Below, piece by piece: positions 18,289 through 26,337 of a DNA stretch of 64,000 nucleotides (positions are counted from its first letter, which is position 1; each line of letters begins with the position of its first letter). This DNA is from an uncultured Flavobacteriaceae bacterium. GTDB taxonomy: Bacteria > Bacteroidota > Bacteroidia > Flavobacteriales > Flavobacteriaceae. The stretch lies in the NCBI GenBank assembly GCA_913062575.1, contig CAJXVT010000008.1:1-64000 (forward strand), in the 5' to 3' direction. A program made the position numbers and the translations under genes. Below the pieces are notes generated by a model that worked only from the letters and a program-made list of their open reading frames with translations, had not been told where the DNA came from and did no database searches.

Positions 18289-18844
18289 CGAATATTTTTC
18301 TTTGTAAAAGTTTGTGAAGTTTATAAAATGTAACTCCAATAATACTTCCAACAGTAGCTCCAGATATTATATCAATAGGAAAATGAACTCCTAAATACAA
18401 TCTGCTATATGCAAATATTATTGGAAAGATAAAAATGAATTTCATGTATTTGTACTTGTCTTTAAAGAACAAATACGCAAACATAGAAAACGCCGTTGAA
18501 GTAGTTGCATGGCCTGATGTAAAGCTGTAACTCTGAGGTCTAATTAATGTACGTAACAAATGATTGATACTTGTATCATTATTTGGTCGTAAACGTTCAA
18601 AGGTTACTCTAATTAAATTTGTAAACTGATCAGAAAAAGCAACCATAAACACTAAAAACAAGAATAAGAATCCGCCTTTTTTCCAACCTAGATTTTTAAA
18701 AATCAAAAAGATAATTAAAAGGAACAACGGTGCCCAATTTAATTGATTGGTTATAAATAACCAAAACGGGTCCCATTGTTCACTTCCTAAATTATTTAAG
18801 TAGATTAGGAATTGTTTGTCTTTTTGTATCAGCGTTTCAAACAT
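18281..18844 (-). CDS. PAP2-family membrane phosphatase
   Basis: The 187-residue membrane protein carries the three PAP2 motifs: an RX6RP version of the usual KX6RP (RVTFERLRP, Lys replaced by Arg), TSGHA with the catalytic His, and SRLYLGVHFPID with the nucleophilic His and Asp. Five to six hydrophobic helices surround them. Such enzymes dephosphorylate lipid phosphates such as undecaprenyl pyrophosphate or phosphatidic acid. It is 4 bases downstream of the PPIase gene and is probably cotranscribed with it. The substrate cannot be told from sequence. Confidence 0.88.
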   Translation of the reverse strand: MFETLIQKDKQFLIYLNNLGSEQWDPFWLFITNQLNWAPLFLLIIFLIFKNLGWKKGGFLFLFLVFMVAFSDQFTNLIRVTFERLRPNNDTSINHLLRTLIRPQSYSFTSGHATTSTAFSMFAYLFFKDKYKYMKFIFIFPIIFAYSRLYLGVHFPIDIISGATVGSIIGVTFYKLHKLLQRKIFAS

Positions 18845-18848
18845 TATA

Positions 18849-19922
18849 CTACTTGCCTACTTTTAGTATTTCTAATTCAAAAATTATATCTGCTTTTGGA
18901 GGAAAAGGTCCACCACCAGCTTCACCATACGCCATGTAATACGGAATAAACAAACGTGATTTATCACCAACTCTCATTTTTAAGAGTCCTTCTTTAACAC
19001 CAGGTATCATTGGCTGTTTACTCATTGTAAACACAAATGGTTTTTTCCCAAAAGTCGATTGAATTTGATGACCGTTAGCTAGCATAATATTATAATGCAT
19101 AACTGTTTCCTCTGTTTCAGTTACTTTTTTACCAGTTCCTTTTTTTAATGTTAAGATCTGTAAACCTGAATCTGTTTTTTTAGCTTTTGCGATATCTAGT
19201 GAAGCATGGATCTTTTCTTTATCTTTTAGAAATTGCTCATAACGCGTTTTTTCTAACCCAACTTTGTCAGCAATTCTCTTTTGCTCTGCTACTTCTGCCT
19301 TCTTTAATTCCTCTACAAATACCTTTGCAGCATCAAACTTTTTAGCTTTTCTCCCAATTCTAATAAATGTAACATGATTGATCACATCTTTTGCGGCAAT
19401 ACTGTCTACCACTTCTAATCCGTATTTTACTTTTCCGAAAATAGTATGTTTACCATCTAACCAAGGTGTTGGTTTATGTGTAATAAAAAACTGACTTCCG
19501 TTGGTTGCTATTCCTGAATTAGCCATAGATAATACTCCTGCAGAACTATGTGTATAGATTAGTTTCCCTAAAGAATCTTTTGGAAATTCATCCGGAAACT
19601 TATATCCTGGTCCACCAGATCCATTTGCAGCTGGATCTCCACCTTGAATCATAAAATCTTTAATTACTCTGTGAAATATTAAGCCATCATAAAATTCTCT
19701 TCCTTTTAACGAATCAGAAACATTTGGGTGTGTTCCTTCTGCTAATGAAATAAAATTAGCCACTGTTAATGGCGTATCTTCTGGATATAATTCTATTAAA
19801 ATATCTCCTCTACTTGTTTCTATATCTGCATACAAACCTTTTTCTAGGTCTGCATATTTTGCTGTTTTACATGATGCAACAAGTAATACTGCTGCTATAA
19901 AAAAGAGTTTAAAAAATTTCAT
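18849..19922 (-). CDS. Lipoprotein peptidyl-prolyl isomerase, cyclophilin-FKBP fusion
   Basis: A 357-residue lipoprotein (lipobox LLVAS-C18) with two prolyl isomerase domains of different folds. The N-terminal half is a cyclophilin ([21 protein letters not shown], then NGSQFFIT and [12 protein letters not shown]). After a charged helical linker (about 205-245) comes an FKBP domain ([45 protein letters not shown]). It helps fold proteins in the periplasm or at the outer membrane. The fusion is known in flavobacteria and sits next to the FKBP lipoprotein GldI, so both may serve gliding or secretion proteins. Confidence 0.92.
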   Translation of the reverse strand: MKFFKLFFIAAVLLVASCKTAKYADLEKGLYADIETSRGDILIELYPEDTPLTVANFISLAEGTHPNVSDSLKGREFYDGLIFHRVIKDFMIQGGDPAANGSGGPGYKFPDEFPKDSLGKLIYTHSSAGVLSMANSGIATNGSQFFITHKPTPWLDGKHTIFGKVKYGLEVVDSIAAKDVINHVTFIRIGRKAKKFDAAKVFVEELKKAEVAEQKRIADKVGLEKTRYEQFLKDKEKIHASLDIAKAKKTDSGLQILTLKKGTGKKVTETEETVMHYNIMLANGHQIQSTFGKKPFVFTMSKQPMIPGVKEGLLKMRVGDKSRLFIPYYMAYGEAGGGPFPPKADIIFELEILKVGK

Positions 19923-19932
19923 TCTATAAATT

Positions 19933-20463
19933 TTATTTAATCGTTAATAATGTTACTGTACTTTTTATTGTTTTGTTGATGCCAATTTTACTTCCATCTC
20001 CAACTAAGCCAAATGCTCTATAAGACGGAATCACAAATGTAATTGTTTCACCAATTTTCATCAACTTTATTCCTTCTTGCAATCCTGCAATAAAATCTTC
20101 TTTATCTATTTGATATACTTTTTTTCCTAATTCTTCTTTTGAATAGATAACTGCTCCGTTAATATCTGTAATGTCATATTCTATTTCAACTTCGTTTCCT
20201 ATAACTGGAGTCACCGAATCATTTTCAATCTTAGTCTGATAGGTATACCAAAACCCATAAGCTGAAGTTTGATAGGTGGTTGCTGAATCTTGAGCTATAT
20301 ATTCCTCTATAAAAGAATTCTCAACAGCATTTAGTTTTTTACTCTGTGCTATCGATTCTGAAATTACGGTTGCTGTTTTTTGGGTAATTGGTCTTCTTGC
20401 TGTTGGTTCAGAACAAGACCAAAGCAATAAAATGCCTAATAAAAAGAAGATATTATTCTTCAT
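19933..20463 (-). CDS. gldI: Gliding motility-associated FKBP lipoprotein GldI
   Basis: The 176-residue lipoprotein has a lipobox (ILLLWSC16) and one FKBP-type prolyl isomerase domain ([51 protein letters not shown]). Size, lipoprotein nature and position beside an nrnA-like gene and a second PPIase match GldI of gliding flavobacteria, needed for folding of gliding/T9SS components. It overlaps nrnA by 11 bases and precedes the cyclophilin-FKBP gene by 10, so the three form one operon. Confidence 0.85.
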   Translation of the reverse strand: MKNNIFFLLGILLLWSCSEPTARRPITQKTATVISESIAQSKKLNAVENSFIEEYIAQDSATTYQTSAYGFWYTYQTKIENDSVTPVIGNEVEIEYDITDINGAVIYSKEELGKKVYQIDKEDFIAGLQEGIKLMKIGETITFVIPSYRAFGLVGDGSKIGINKTIKSTVTLLTIK

Positions 20464-21484
20464 ATGAACCTTGTAATTCGTTTTTATAATCTGGCAATAA
20501 TGACGTGAAATAAGTAATTGTATCTTCTAGAGATCTATCAGATTTCCCTCCAGAAGCATTATCGTGTCCACCACCACTAAAATGTTTTCTAGCAAACTGA
20601 TTCACAGAAAAACTTCCTTTAGAACGGAACGATATTTTAATAATTTTTTGCTCTGCATCTTCAATAAATATAACTGCAAAATTAATATCTTTTAAAGATA
20701 ATGCATAGTTCACTACACCTTCTGTATCTCCTTTTTGATACCCAAATTTATTTTTTTCGGCTTCAGATAAGGTAATAAAAGCTGTTTTGAATTCTGGAAA
20801 CGCCTTTAAATTAATCAATGCTTGTCCTAACAACAACAATCTGTTATGAGAGTTAGCATCATACACTTGATTGTGAATTTTATCATTTTCTGCTCCTTTA
20901 TCAATTAGGTCGGCAACAATTTTATGAGTTGTACTTGTTGTAGATCTAAAACGAAAAGAACCAGTATCTGTCATTATTCCGGTATAAATACACGTTGCAA
21001 TATCTTTTGTAATACTGTCCGTATCATTCATCATTTCTAAAAAATGATATACCATTTGTGCTGTAGAACAAATCTCAGTATCAGAATACAAATAGGCAGC
21101 AACATCATCTGGTTGTTGATGATGGTCTATCATGGCAAAATCATTCTTGTATTCTCCCAAGGTTTTTGCCATATCATCTCCAACTCTATGCAATGCATTA
21201 AAGTCTAATAAGAAAATAATATCAGAGTTTTCAATGGCTCTTTTTGATTGTTTATTTTGTTTGTCAAATAACCAAACATTTTCCGAGCCTGGCAACCAAT
21301 GTAAAAATTCTGGATACTCATTTGGCGCAACAACTGTTGCTGTATGATTCTTAGAATTAAAATATTGACACAGCGCTAAAGTAGAACCCATTGCATCTCC
21401 ATCAGGGTTTCTATGTGGTACGATTACAATGTTTTTTGGGGTTGATAAAAACGATTGTAACTTATTTAATTGTCCTTTCTCCAT
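20453..21484 (-). CDS. nrnA: DHH-DHHA1 phosphoesterase (oligoribonuclease / pAp phosphatase NrnA type)
   Basis: The 343-residue cytoplasmic enzyme shows the DHH family motifs in order: HRNPDGDAMGS near residue 24, DFN and IDHHQQPDD around 94-125, DTGSFRFRSTT near 170, and the DHHA1 signature GGGHDNASGG near 307. NrnA degrades short RNA oligomers and dephosphorylates 3'-phosphoadenosine 5'-phosphate. It is first in an operon with gldI. It is divergent from the PhoD-like gene, with 78 bases between. Confidence 0.88.
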   Translation of the reverse strand: MEKGQLNKLQSFLSTPKNIVIVPHRNPDGDAMGSTLALCQYFNSKNHTATVVAPNEYPEFLHWLPGSENVWLFDKQNKQSKRAIENSDIIFLLDFNALHRVGDDMAKTLGEYKNDFAMIDHHQQPDDVAAYLYSDTEICSTAQMVYHFLEMMNDTDSITKDIATCIYTGIMTDTGSFRFRSTTSTTHKIVADLIDKGAENDKIHNQVYDANSHNRLLLLGQALINLKAFPEFKTAFITLSEAEKNKFGYQKGDTEGVVNYALSLKDINFAVIFIEDAEQKIIKISFRSKGSFSVNQFARKHFSGGGHDNASGGKSDRSLEDTITYFTSLLPDYKNELQGSYEE

Positions 21485-21513
21485 AAGTTGCGAATATACA
21501 ATATAATACCAAA

Positions 21514-21541
21514 TTTGCTATATAAAATAATCTTACTTTTG
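21514..21541 (+). promoter_or_regulatory. Promoter of the PhoD-like gene
   Basis: TACTTTTG at 21534-21541 matches TAnnTTTG, with TTTG at 21514-21517 as a possible -33 element. The 16-base spacing is shorter than the usual 19-21, so the -33 half is uncertain. The ATG is 21 bases downstream. Confidence 0.55.
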
Positions 21542-21562
21542 TGTTAAACAAATCAATAAATC

Positions 21563-22576
21563 ATGAAAAAAACAGCCTTATTATTTCTGTTACTTATCAC
21601 TATTAGTTGCCAAACTAAAAACCAACATGAAAACGAAGAATTTGTCATTTCTTTTGGCTCTTGCAACAAGCAATATGCTGAAAATATTTTATGGCCAGAA
21701 ATCTCGGCAAACAACCCTGATATTTGGATTTGGGGTGGAGACGTTATCTATGCAGATACTGATGACATGATTAAACTAGAGGCTGACTACAACCAACAAT
21801 GGAATCAAAAAGGGTATAAAGAATTTGCTGAATCTCTAACTGTTCTTGGTACTTGGGATGATCATGATTATGGATTAAATGATGGAGGTTACGAATTCCA
21901 TAAAAAAAATGAAAGTCAACAATTATTTTTAGATTTTATTAAAGTTCCAGAAAATGATGCAAGAAGAAACCAAGAAGGCGTATATCATTCTCAATTATTT
22001 AACATCAAAGATGGCAGTATAAAGATCATTGTACTCGATACACGTTTTTTTAGAACTGAATTAACGCATTCTAATGACCCAACAAAAAGATACCAACCCA
22101 ATTCATATGGAGAAGGAACTGTTTTAGGCGAGCAACAATGGAGTTGGCTAGAAAAAGAATTGACCAATTCTACCGCAGATTTTAATGTAATCGTTAGTAG
22201 TATTCAATTTCTATCTTATTTACACGGGTATGAATCTTGGGGAACTTTCCCGCATGAAGTAGATAAACTTAAAAGCTTAATTAAAGACTCAAATGCAAAT
22301 GGTGTGCTCATGTTGTCGGGAGATCGACATATTTCCGAATTTTCATCAACCAAAATAGATGGATTAAAAAACCCATTGGTTGATTTTACTTCAAGTGGAT
22401 TGACACATTCTTATGCTGGTTTTACAGGAGAAGAAAATCCTGATAGAATTGGTGAAGTTGTTTCTGAATTGAGTTTCGGAATTTTAAAATTCGATTTAAA
22501 AGCAAAAAAAATAACCATGCAAATGCGTGGAAAAGACAATAAATTACAACAAGAACACATTCAAAGTTACAATTAA
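21563..22576 (+). CDS. PhoD-like alkaline phosphatase D family lipoprotein
   Basis: The 337-residue protein has a lipobox (LLITISC16). The body shows the PhoD metallophosphoesterase pattern: FGSCNKQY, WIWGGDVIYADTDD, GTWDDHDYGLNDGG, LDTRFFRTEL and LSGDRHISEFS, which supply the metal-binding Asp, Asn and His residues. The family hydrolyses phosphodiesters and monoesters outside the cytoplasm and helps in phosphate scavenging. It is a single gene with its own promoter just before ndk. No Pho-type box was recognised. Confidence 0.88.
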   Translation: MKKTALLFLLLITISCQTKNQHENEEFVISFGSCNKQYAENILWPEISANNPDIWIWGGDVIYADTDDMIKLEADYNQQWNQKGYKEFAESLTVLGTWDDHDYGLNDGGYEFHKKNESQQLFLDFIKVPENDARRNQEGVYHSQLFNIKDGSIKIIVLDTRFFRTELTHSNDPTKRYQPNSYGEGTVLGEQQWSWLEKELTNSTADFNVIVSSIQFLSYLHGYESWGTFPHEVDKLKSLIKDSNANGVLMLSGDRHISEFSSTKIDGLKNPLVDFTSSGLTHSYAGFTGEENPDRIGEVVSELSFGILKFDLKAKKITMQMRGKDNKLQQEHIQSYN

Positions 22577-22577
22577 C

Positions 22578-22607
22578 TTGCAGTTAACATATAAAACTGT
22601 ACTTTTG
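22578..22607 (+). promoter_or_regulatory. Promoter of ndk
   Basis: TTG at 22578-22580, a 19-base spacer and TACTTTTG at 22600-22607 match the full Bacteroidota consensus. The ATG is 23 bases downstream. It overlaps the stop region of the preceding PhoD-like gene. Confidence 0.75.
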
Positions 22608-22630
22608 CACAAAATTTTTAAAGATCAGAA

Positions 22631-23050
22631 ATGGCAACAAATAGAACTTTTACAATGATTAAGCCTGATGGCGTAGAAAACGGACACATCGGAGCAATCT
22701 TAGAAAAAATTAACGCTGCAGGATTTAGAGTAGTAGCATTGAAATTAACTCAAATGACTAAAGCAGATGCTGAAGCATTTTACGCTGTTCATAACGAGCG
22801 TCCATTTTTTGGAGAGTTAGTAGAATTTATGACACGTGGAGCAATTGTTGCTGCCATTTTAGAAAAAGATAATGCAGTTGATGATTTTAGAGCTTTAATT
22901 GGCGCTACAAATCCAGCAGATGCTGCAGAAGGAACAATCAGAAAATTATATGCAACTTCTATTGGAGAAAATGCAGTACATGGTTCTGATTCTGATGAAA
23001 ATGCTGCTATTGAAGGAGCTTTCCACTTTGCAGGAAAAGATATGTTTTAA
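22631..23050 (+). CDS. ndk: Nucleoside diphosphate kinase
   Basis: The 139-residue enzyme makes NTPs from NDPs by a phospho-His intermediate. The start [17 protein letters not shown] is diagnostic, and the active-site block [15 protein letters not shown] holds the catalytic His near residue 118. Length is normal for bacterial Ndk. It has its own strong promoter and a strong terminator, so it is a single-gene unit. Confidence 0.97.
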   Translation: MATNRTFTMIKPDGVENGHIGAILEKINAAGFRVVALKLTQMTKADAEAFYAVHNERPFFGELVEFMTRGAIVAAILEKDNAVDDFRALIGATNPADAAEGTIRKLYATSIGENAVHGSDSDENAAIEGAFHFAGKDMF

Positions 23051-23081
23051 GGATTGATTACCCTTTTAACGCTTAACTAAG

Positions 23082-23114
23082 AAAAGCTCGTTGCAATTGC
23101 AACGAGCTTTTTTT
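23082..23114 (+). terminator. Intrinsic terminator of ndk
   Basis: A perfect 30-base palindrome (arms AAAAGCTCGTTGCAA and its complement, 23082-23111) runs into TTTTTTT. It is 31 bases past the ndk stop. Confidence 0.88.
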
Positions 23115-23200
23115 ATACCTCTCAATAAATTGTTTGTTGTTTTTTAAATCATGAGATTTCACGATTACACTCGAAATGACAACTGCTAATGAACAATGAA

Positions 23201-23497
23201 TTACACTAACATCACTTTACTAATCAGTTTCCCTCCTAGCTCTTCATTCATCATCTTCATAATTTTTTCTTTACCGTAACTTAATTCTTCTCTTAAAACA
23301 GAAGATGATAAAGAAACTACTAATGTTTTATTTTGCAATTGTATTTTCTCAGTATAAGACACAACTCCTTGCCCCATTAACTTTGCCCAAATTTCTTCAA
23401 CCTCCAACTTCTGCATCCCTTTAGACAAGTTGTTCTCTTTTATAAAAGAGCCCATTAAATCTTTCATTGAAAGGGATTCTTTTTCTCTTTTTGCCAT
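23201..23497 (-). CDS. DUF721 (DciA-like) protein
   Basis: The 98-residue protein matches DUF721: EEIWAKLMGQGVVSYTEKIQLQNKTLVV (the W-x-x-x-x-G core), then LREELSYGKEKIMKMMNEELG. Family members next to recF or dnaA include DciA, a replicative helicase loader or operator in bacteria lacking DnaC, so a replication role is plausible. Its ATG overlaps the recF stop (TAATG), so it is translationally coupled to recF, which supports a DNA function. Confidence 0.85.
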   Translation of the reverse strand: MAKREKESLSMKDLMGSFIKENNLSKGMQKLEVEEIWAKLMGQGVVSYTEKIQLQNKTLVVSLSSSVLREELSYGKEKIMKMMNEELGGKLISKVMLV

Positions 23498-24576
23498 TAT
23501 AACTTAAATATCTGATATGGTTTATTACTTTGTTTTATTACGTTTTCTGTTCGTTCTGCATGTGTATCTGTAATAAAGATCTGCCCAAACTCATCTTTAT
23601 TCACCAATTCTATAATCTGAGAAACTCTATGTTCATCTAATTTATCAAACACATCATCTAATAATAATATAGGAAGCACATCAGACTGTTCTTTAATAAA
23701 CTGAAACTGTGCCAGCTTTAATGCAATTAAATAGGATTTTTGCTGTCCTTGAGATCCAAATTTTTTAATTGGAAAGTCTCCAATATCAAAACTTAAATCA
23801 TCTTTATGAATTCCTACAGAAGTATACTGTAATATTTTGTCTTTTTCAAGGTTTTTAGCTAATAATTCTTCAAAAGACATCGTATGCAATTGGCTCTTAT
23901 ATTCTAAATTTACCTGTTCTTTATCTTTAGATATAATTTGATACTTTTCATTAAAAATAGGAACAAATCGCTCTAGAAAATCTTTTCTCTTTTTATAAAT
24001 AATAGTCCCGTACTGCAATAATTTATCATCATAAATCTTTAAGTTCAATGCATCAAAGGTTCTATTAGCGGCAAAATACTTTAACAAGGCATTGCGCTGG
24101 CTCACTACTTTGTTATACTTAATTAAACTTTGCAAGTATTCTTTGTCTTGTTGAGAAATAACGCCATCAATAAATTTTCTTCTTGTATCGCTTCCATCAA
24201 CAATTAAATCTCTATCCGCAGGAGAAATTATCACCAATGGTAATTGACCTATATGTTCAGAAAACCGTTCATAAGCTTTGCCATTACGTTTCAATACTTT
24301 TTTCTGCCCTTTTTTTAAACTACAGACAATTTTTTCTTCTCTTTGGTTTAACAAATAGCTTCCTTCTACCATAAAAAAGTCCTCTCCGTGTCTTATGTTC
24401 TGCAAAGCAACCGGATTAAAATAACTTTTCGCAAAAGATAAATAATAAATTGCGTCTAATACATTGGTTTTTCCAACACCATTATCCCCTACAAAACAAT
24501 TTATTTTCTCCTGAAAATCAAATGTTTGAGAAATAATATTCTTAAAATTCACTAAAGAAAGTTTTTGTAGATACAT
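23497..24576 (-). CDS. recF: DNA replication and repair protein RecF
   Basis: RecF is an SMC-like ATPase that loads RecA at single-strand gaps together with RecO and RecR. The 359-residue protein has Walker [10 protein letters not shown] near residue 29, the ABC-type signature region FGSQGQQKS near 269, and Walker [16 protein letters not shown] near 303. It lies just upstream of and coupled to the DUF721 gene and is divergent from a TPR protein gene. Confidence 0.96.
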   Translation of the reverse strand: MYLQKLSLVNFKNIISQTFDFQEKINCFVGDNGVGKTNVLDAIYYLSFAKSYFNPVALQNIRHGEDFFMVEGSYLLNQREEKIVCSLKKGQKKVLKRNGKAYERFSEHIGQLPLVIISPADRDLIVDGSDTRRKFIDGVISQQDKEYLQSLIKYNKVVSQRNALLKYFAANRTFDALNLKIYDDKLLQYGTIIYKKRKDFLERFVPIFNEKYQIISKDKEQVNLEYKSQLHTMSFEELLAKNLEKDKILQYTSVGIHKDDLSFDIGDFPIKKFGSQGQQKSYLIALKLAQFQFIKEQSDVLPILLLDDVFDKLDEHRVSQIIELVNKDEFGQIFITDTHAERTENVIKQSNKPYQIFKL

Positions 24577-24659
24577 GTTTTGGTATTATCAGAAGTAAGA
24601 AATTGCAAATTATTGAAAATTTAGCGAATTATACGTTTTTAAAATCCAATTAAAAAAAC

Positions 24660-24667
24660 TATTTTTG
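24660..24667 (+). promoter_or_regulatory. -7 promoter element TATTTTTG
   Basis: A TAnnTTTG match 22 bases before the ATG of the TPR protein gene, in the divergent recF intergenic space. The -33 region holds only a T-run (24636-24640). Confidence 0.6.
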
Positions 24668-24689
24668 CGCCTACTAATTTTTTAGAGAA

Positions 24690-25454
24690 ATGGCGACATA
24701 CAAGAAAAAAGCATCAAAATCAAAAGACAATAATCAACAAGCTGTTCAAGAACAAAGCACAACTGCTGAAGTTTTTAACACATTAGATGAAACAGCATCG
24801 AGATCTGAGCAATGGATTGAGAAAAATAGCAAACCATTGTTTTATGGATTGGTAATTGTTGCTCTAGCGGTTTTAGGGTATTTAGGATACAATAAATATA
24901 TTATTGAACCAACAGAAACCGAAGCTGCAAATGAATTGGCTTTCCCGAGAAAACACTTTAACCAAGCAAATACAGTTTCTGTAGGTGTAGATTCTTTATT
25001 AAACCTAGGCTTAGAAGGAGCAGATGGTAAATACGGTTTTATAGATGTTGCTAGTATTTACGGTAGCACTGATGCTGGGAATTTAGCAAATTACTATGCT
25101 GGCCTTTCTTATTTGAAATTAAAGCAATACGACAAAGCAATTGAGCATTTAAGTAAATTTTCTTCTGATGATTTAGCAATCGGACCTGTTTCTTTAGGTG
25201 CAGTTGGAGATGCATTTGCAGATATTGACCAATTTAATGAAGCGATTAGCTACTACGTAAAGGCATCAGTAAAAAACAATAATTATACAGCTCCTTTATT
25301 CTTATTTAAAGCAGGACAACTTTCAATGCATTTGAAAGATTATAATAAAGCATTAACTTTGTTTAAACAGATAAAATCTGACTATCCAACTTCTGTTCAA
25401 GGTGGTGATATAGACAAGTATATCAGTAGTGCAGAGTTTGCAGTAAAAAAATAA
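24690..25454 (+). CDS. Membrane-anchored tetratricopeptide repeat protein (YfgM-like)
   Basis: The 254-residue protein has a charged N-terminal tail, one membrane helix at about residues 53-72 (LFYGLVIVALAVLGYLGYNKY) and TPR-type helices outside (LANYYAGLSYLKLKQYDKAIEHL; YNKALTLFKQIKSDYP). That layout matches YfgM-like proteins, which help the Sec translocon and periplasmic chaperones. It lies 5 bases before ribH and is cotranscribed with it, an order common in flavobacteria; a functional tie to riboflavin synthesis is not evident. Confidence 0.8.
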   Translation: MATYKKKASKSKDNNQQAVQEQSTTAEVFNTLDETASRSEQWIEKNSKPLFYGLVIVALAVLGYLGYNKYIIEPTETEAANELAFPRKHFNQANTVSVGVDSLLNLGLEGADGKYGFIDVASIYGSTDAGNLANYYAGLSYLKLKQYDKAIEHLSKFSSDDLAIGPVSLGAVGDAFADIDQFNEAISYYVKASVKNNNYTAPLFLFKAGQLSMHLKDYNKALTLFKQIKSDYPTSVQGGDIDKYISSAEFAVKK

Positions 25455-25459
25455 GCGTA

Positions 25460-25939
25460 ATGGCTACAACAAATTTATCATATTACGATAAGGCAACAAT
25501 CCCAAATGCGAATTCATTTCGATTTGGGATTGTTGTTTCTGAATGGAATCCTGAGATTACTAGAAATTTACAAAAGGGCGCAATCGAAACTTTAATTGAT
25601 TGTGGCGCAACAGAAAGCAACATAATCTCTTGGGATGTTCCTGGGAGTTTTGAATTGGTGTATGGTTGTAAAAAAATGATTGAATCTCAAAAAGTAGATG
25701 CAATTATTGCTATTGGAAATGTAATTCAAGGACAAACCAAACATTTTGACTTTGTTTGCGATGGTGTAACTCAAGGAATTGTAGATTTAAACATCAAATA
25801 TGATGTTCCTGTAATTTTCTGTGTTCTCACAGACAATACCAAACAGCAGTCTTTAGATCGCTCTGGAGGTGAATTTGGGAACAAAGGAATTGAGTGTGCC
25901 GTTGCTGCAGTAAAAATGGCAGCATTAAGACAGTTTTAA
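25460..25939 (+). CDS. ribH: 6,7-dimethyl-8-ribityllumazine synthase
   Basis: RibH condenses the ribityl-aminouracil with dihydroxybutanone phosphate in the penultimate step of riboflavin synthesis. The 159-residue protein shows FGIVVSEWNPEITRNL, the phosphate and substrate loops VPGSFELVYGCKKM and AIGNVIQGQTKHFDFVCDG (conserved His near residue 93), and IFCVLTDNTKQQSLDRSGG. Length is typical of icosahedral or pentameric lumazine synthases. No FMN riboswitch was recognised upstream. Confidence 0.95.
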   Translation: MATTNLSYYDKATIPNANSFRFGIVVSEWNPEITRNLQKGAIETLIDCGATESNIISWDVPGSFELVYGCKKMIESQKVDAIIAIGNVIQGQTKHFDFVCDGVTQGIVDLNIKYDVPVIFCVLTDNTKQQSLDRSGGEFGNKGIECAVAAVKMAALRQF

Positions 25940-25960
25940 CAAGATACTTCTTAACAATTC

Positions 25961-25991
25961 TTGACCACTTCTTTTTTATTCTGTAAATTTG
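25961..25991 (+). promoter_or_regulatory. Promoter of the small membrane protein / mutL operon
   Basis: TTG at 25961-25963, a 20-base spacer and TAAATTTG at 25984-25991 match the Bacteroidota consensus. The next ATG is 67 bases downstream of the -7 element, giving a leader of about 60 bases. Confidence 0.65.
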
Positions 25992-26058
25992 ACTTACAAG
26001 CTTAAGTTGGTTTGATTTTTGCTATTTAACCAGTAATCTTAATGTACTTTCAATTATT

Positions 26059-26334
26059 ATGGGAATTATAAAACGCTCAATTAAAAAATTCGATTACAAA
26101 CCTAGATACTATCAAGGCGAAGGAAATCCTTATGAAGTAAAACATAAGTTTGATGAATTTAGAACCACCATAGGTAAAAACAAAAGTTTAAAAGGAAAAT
26201 TTGTTTCTGCTTGGGACGAGCTAAAAGAATCAAAAGGCAATGGAGTAAATAGAACCTTGGTAGCAATTATTCTTCTTTTAACCCTTATATTTCTATTCAT
26301 CATAGATTTTGATTTATCAATTTTTATAAAATAA
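26059..26334 (+). CDS. Conserved small C-tail-anchored protein between ribH and mutL
   Basis: The 91-residue protein is basic at its start (MGIIKRSIKKFDYKPRYY) and ends with one membrane helix (about residues 69-90, LVAIILLLTLIFLFIIDF). Similar small genes sit between ribH and mutL in many flavobacteria and are sometimes mislabelled as a riboflavin synthase subunit; nothing in the sequence supports an enzyme. It is 3 bases before mutL and belongs to the same unit. Function is unknown. Confidence 0.7.
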   Translation: MGIIKRSIKKFDYKPRYYQGEGNPYEVKHKFDEFRTTIGKNKSLKGKFVSAWDELKESKGNGVNRTLVAIILLLTLIFLFIIDFDLSIFIK

Positions 26335-26337
26335 TAC

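Noticed and set aside
25940-26058. An FMN riboswitch near ribH
   Set aside because: The expected conserved elements are not visible before or after ribH.
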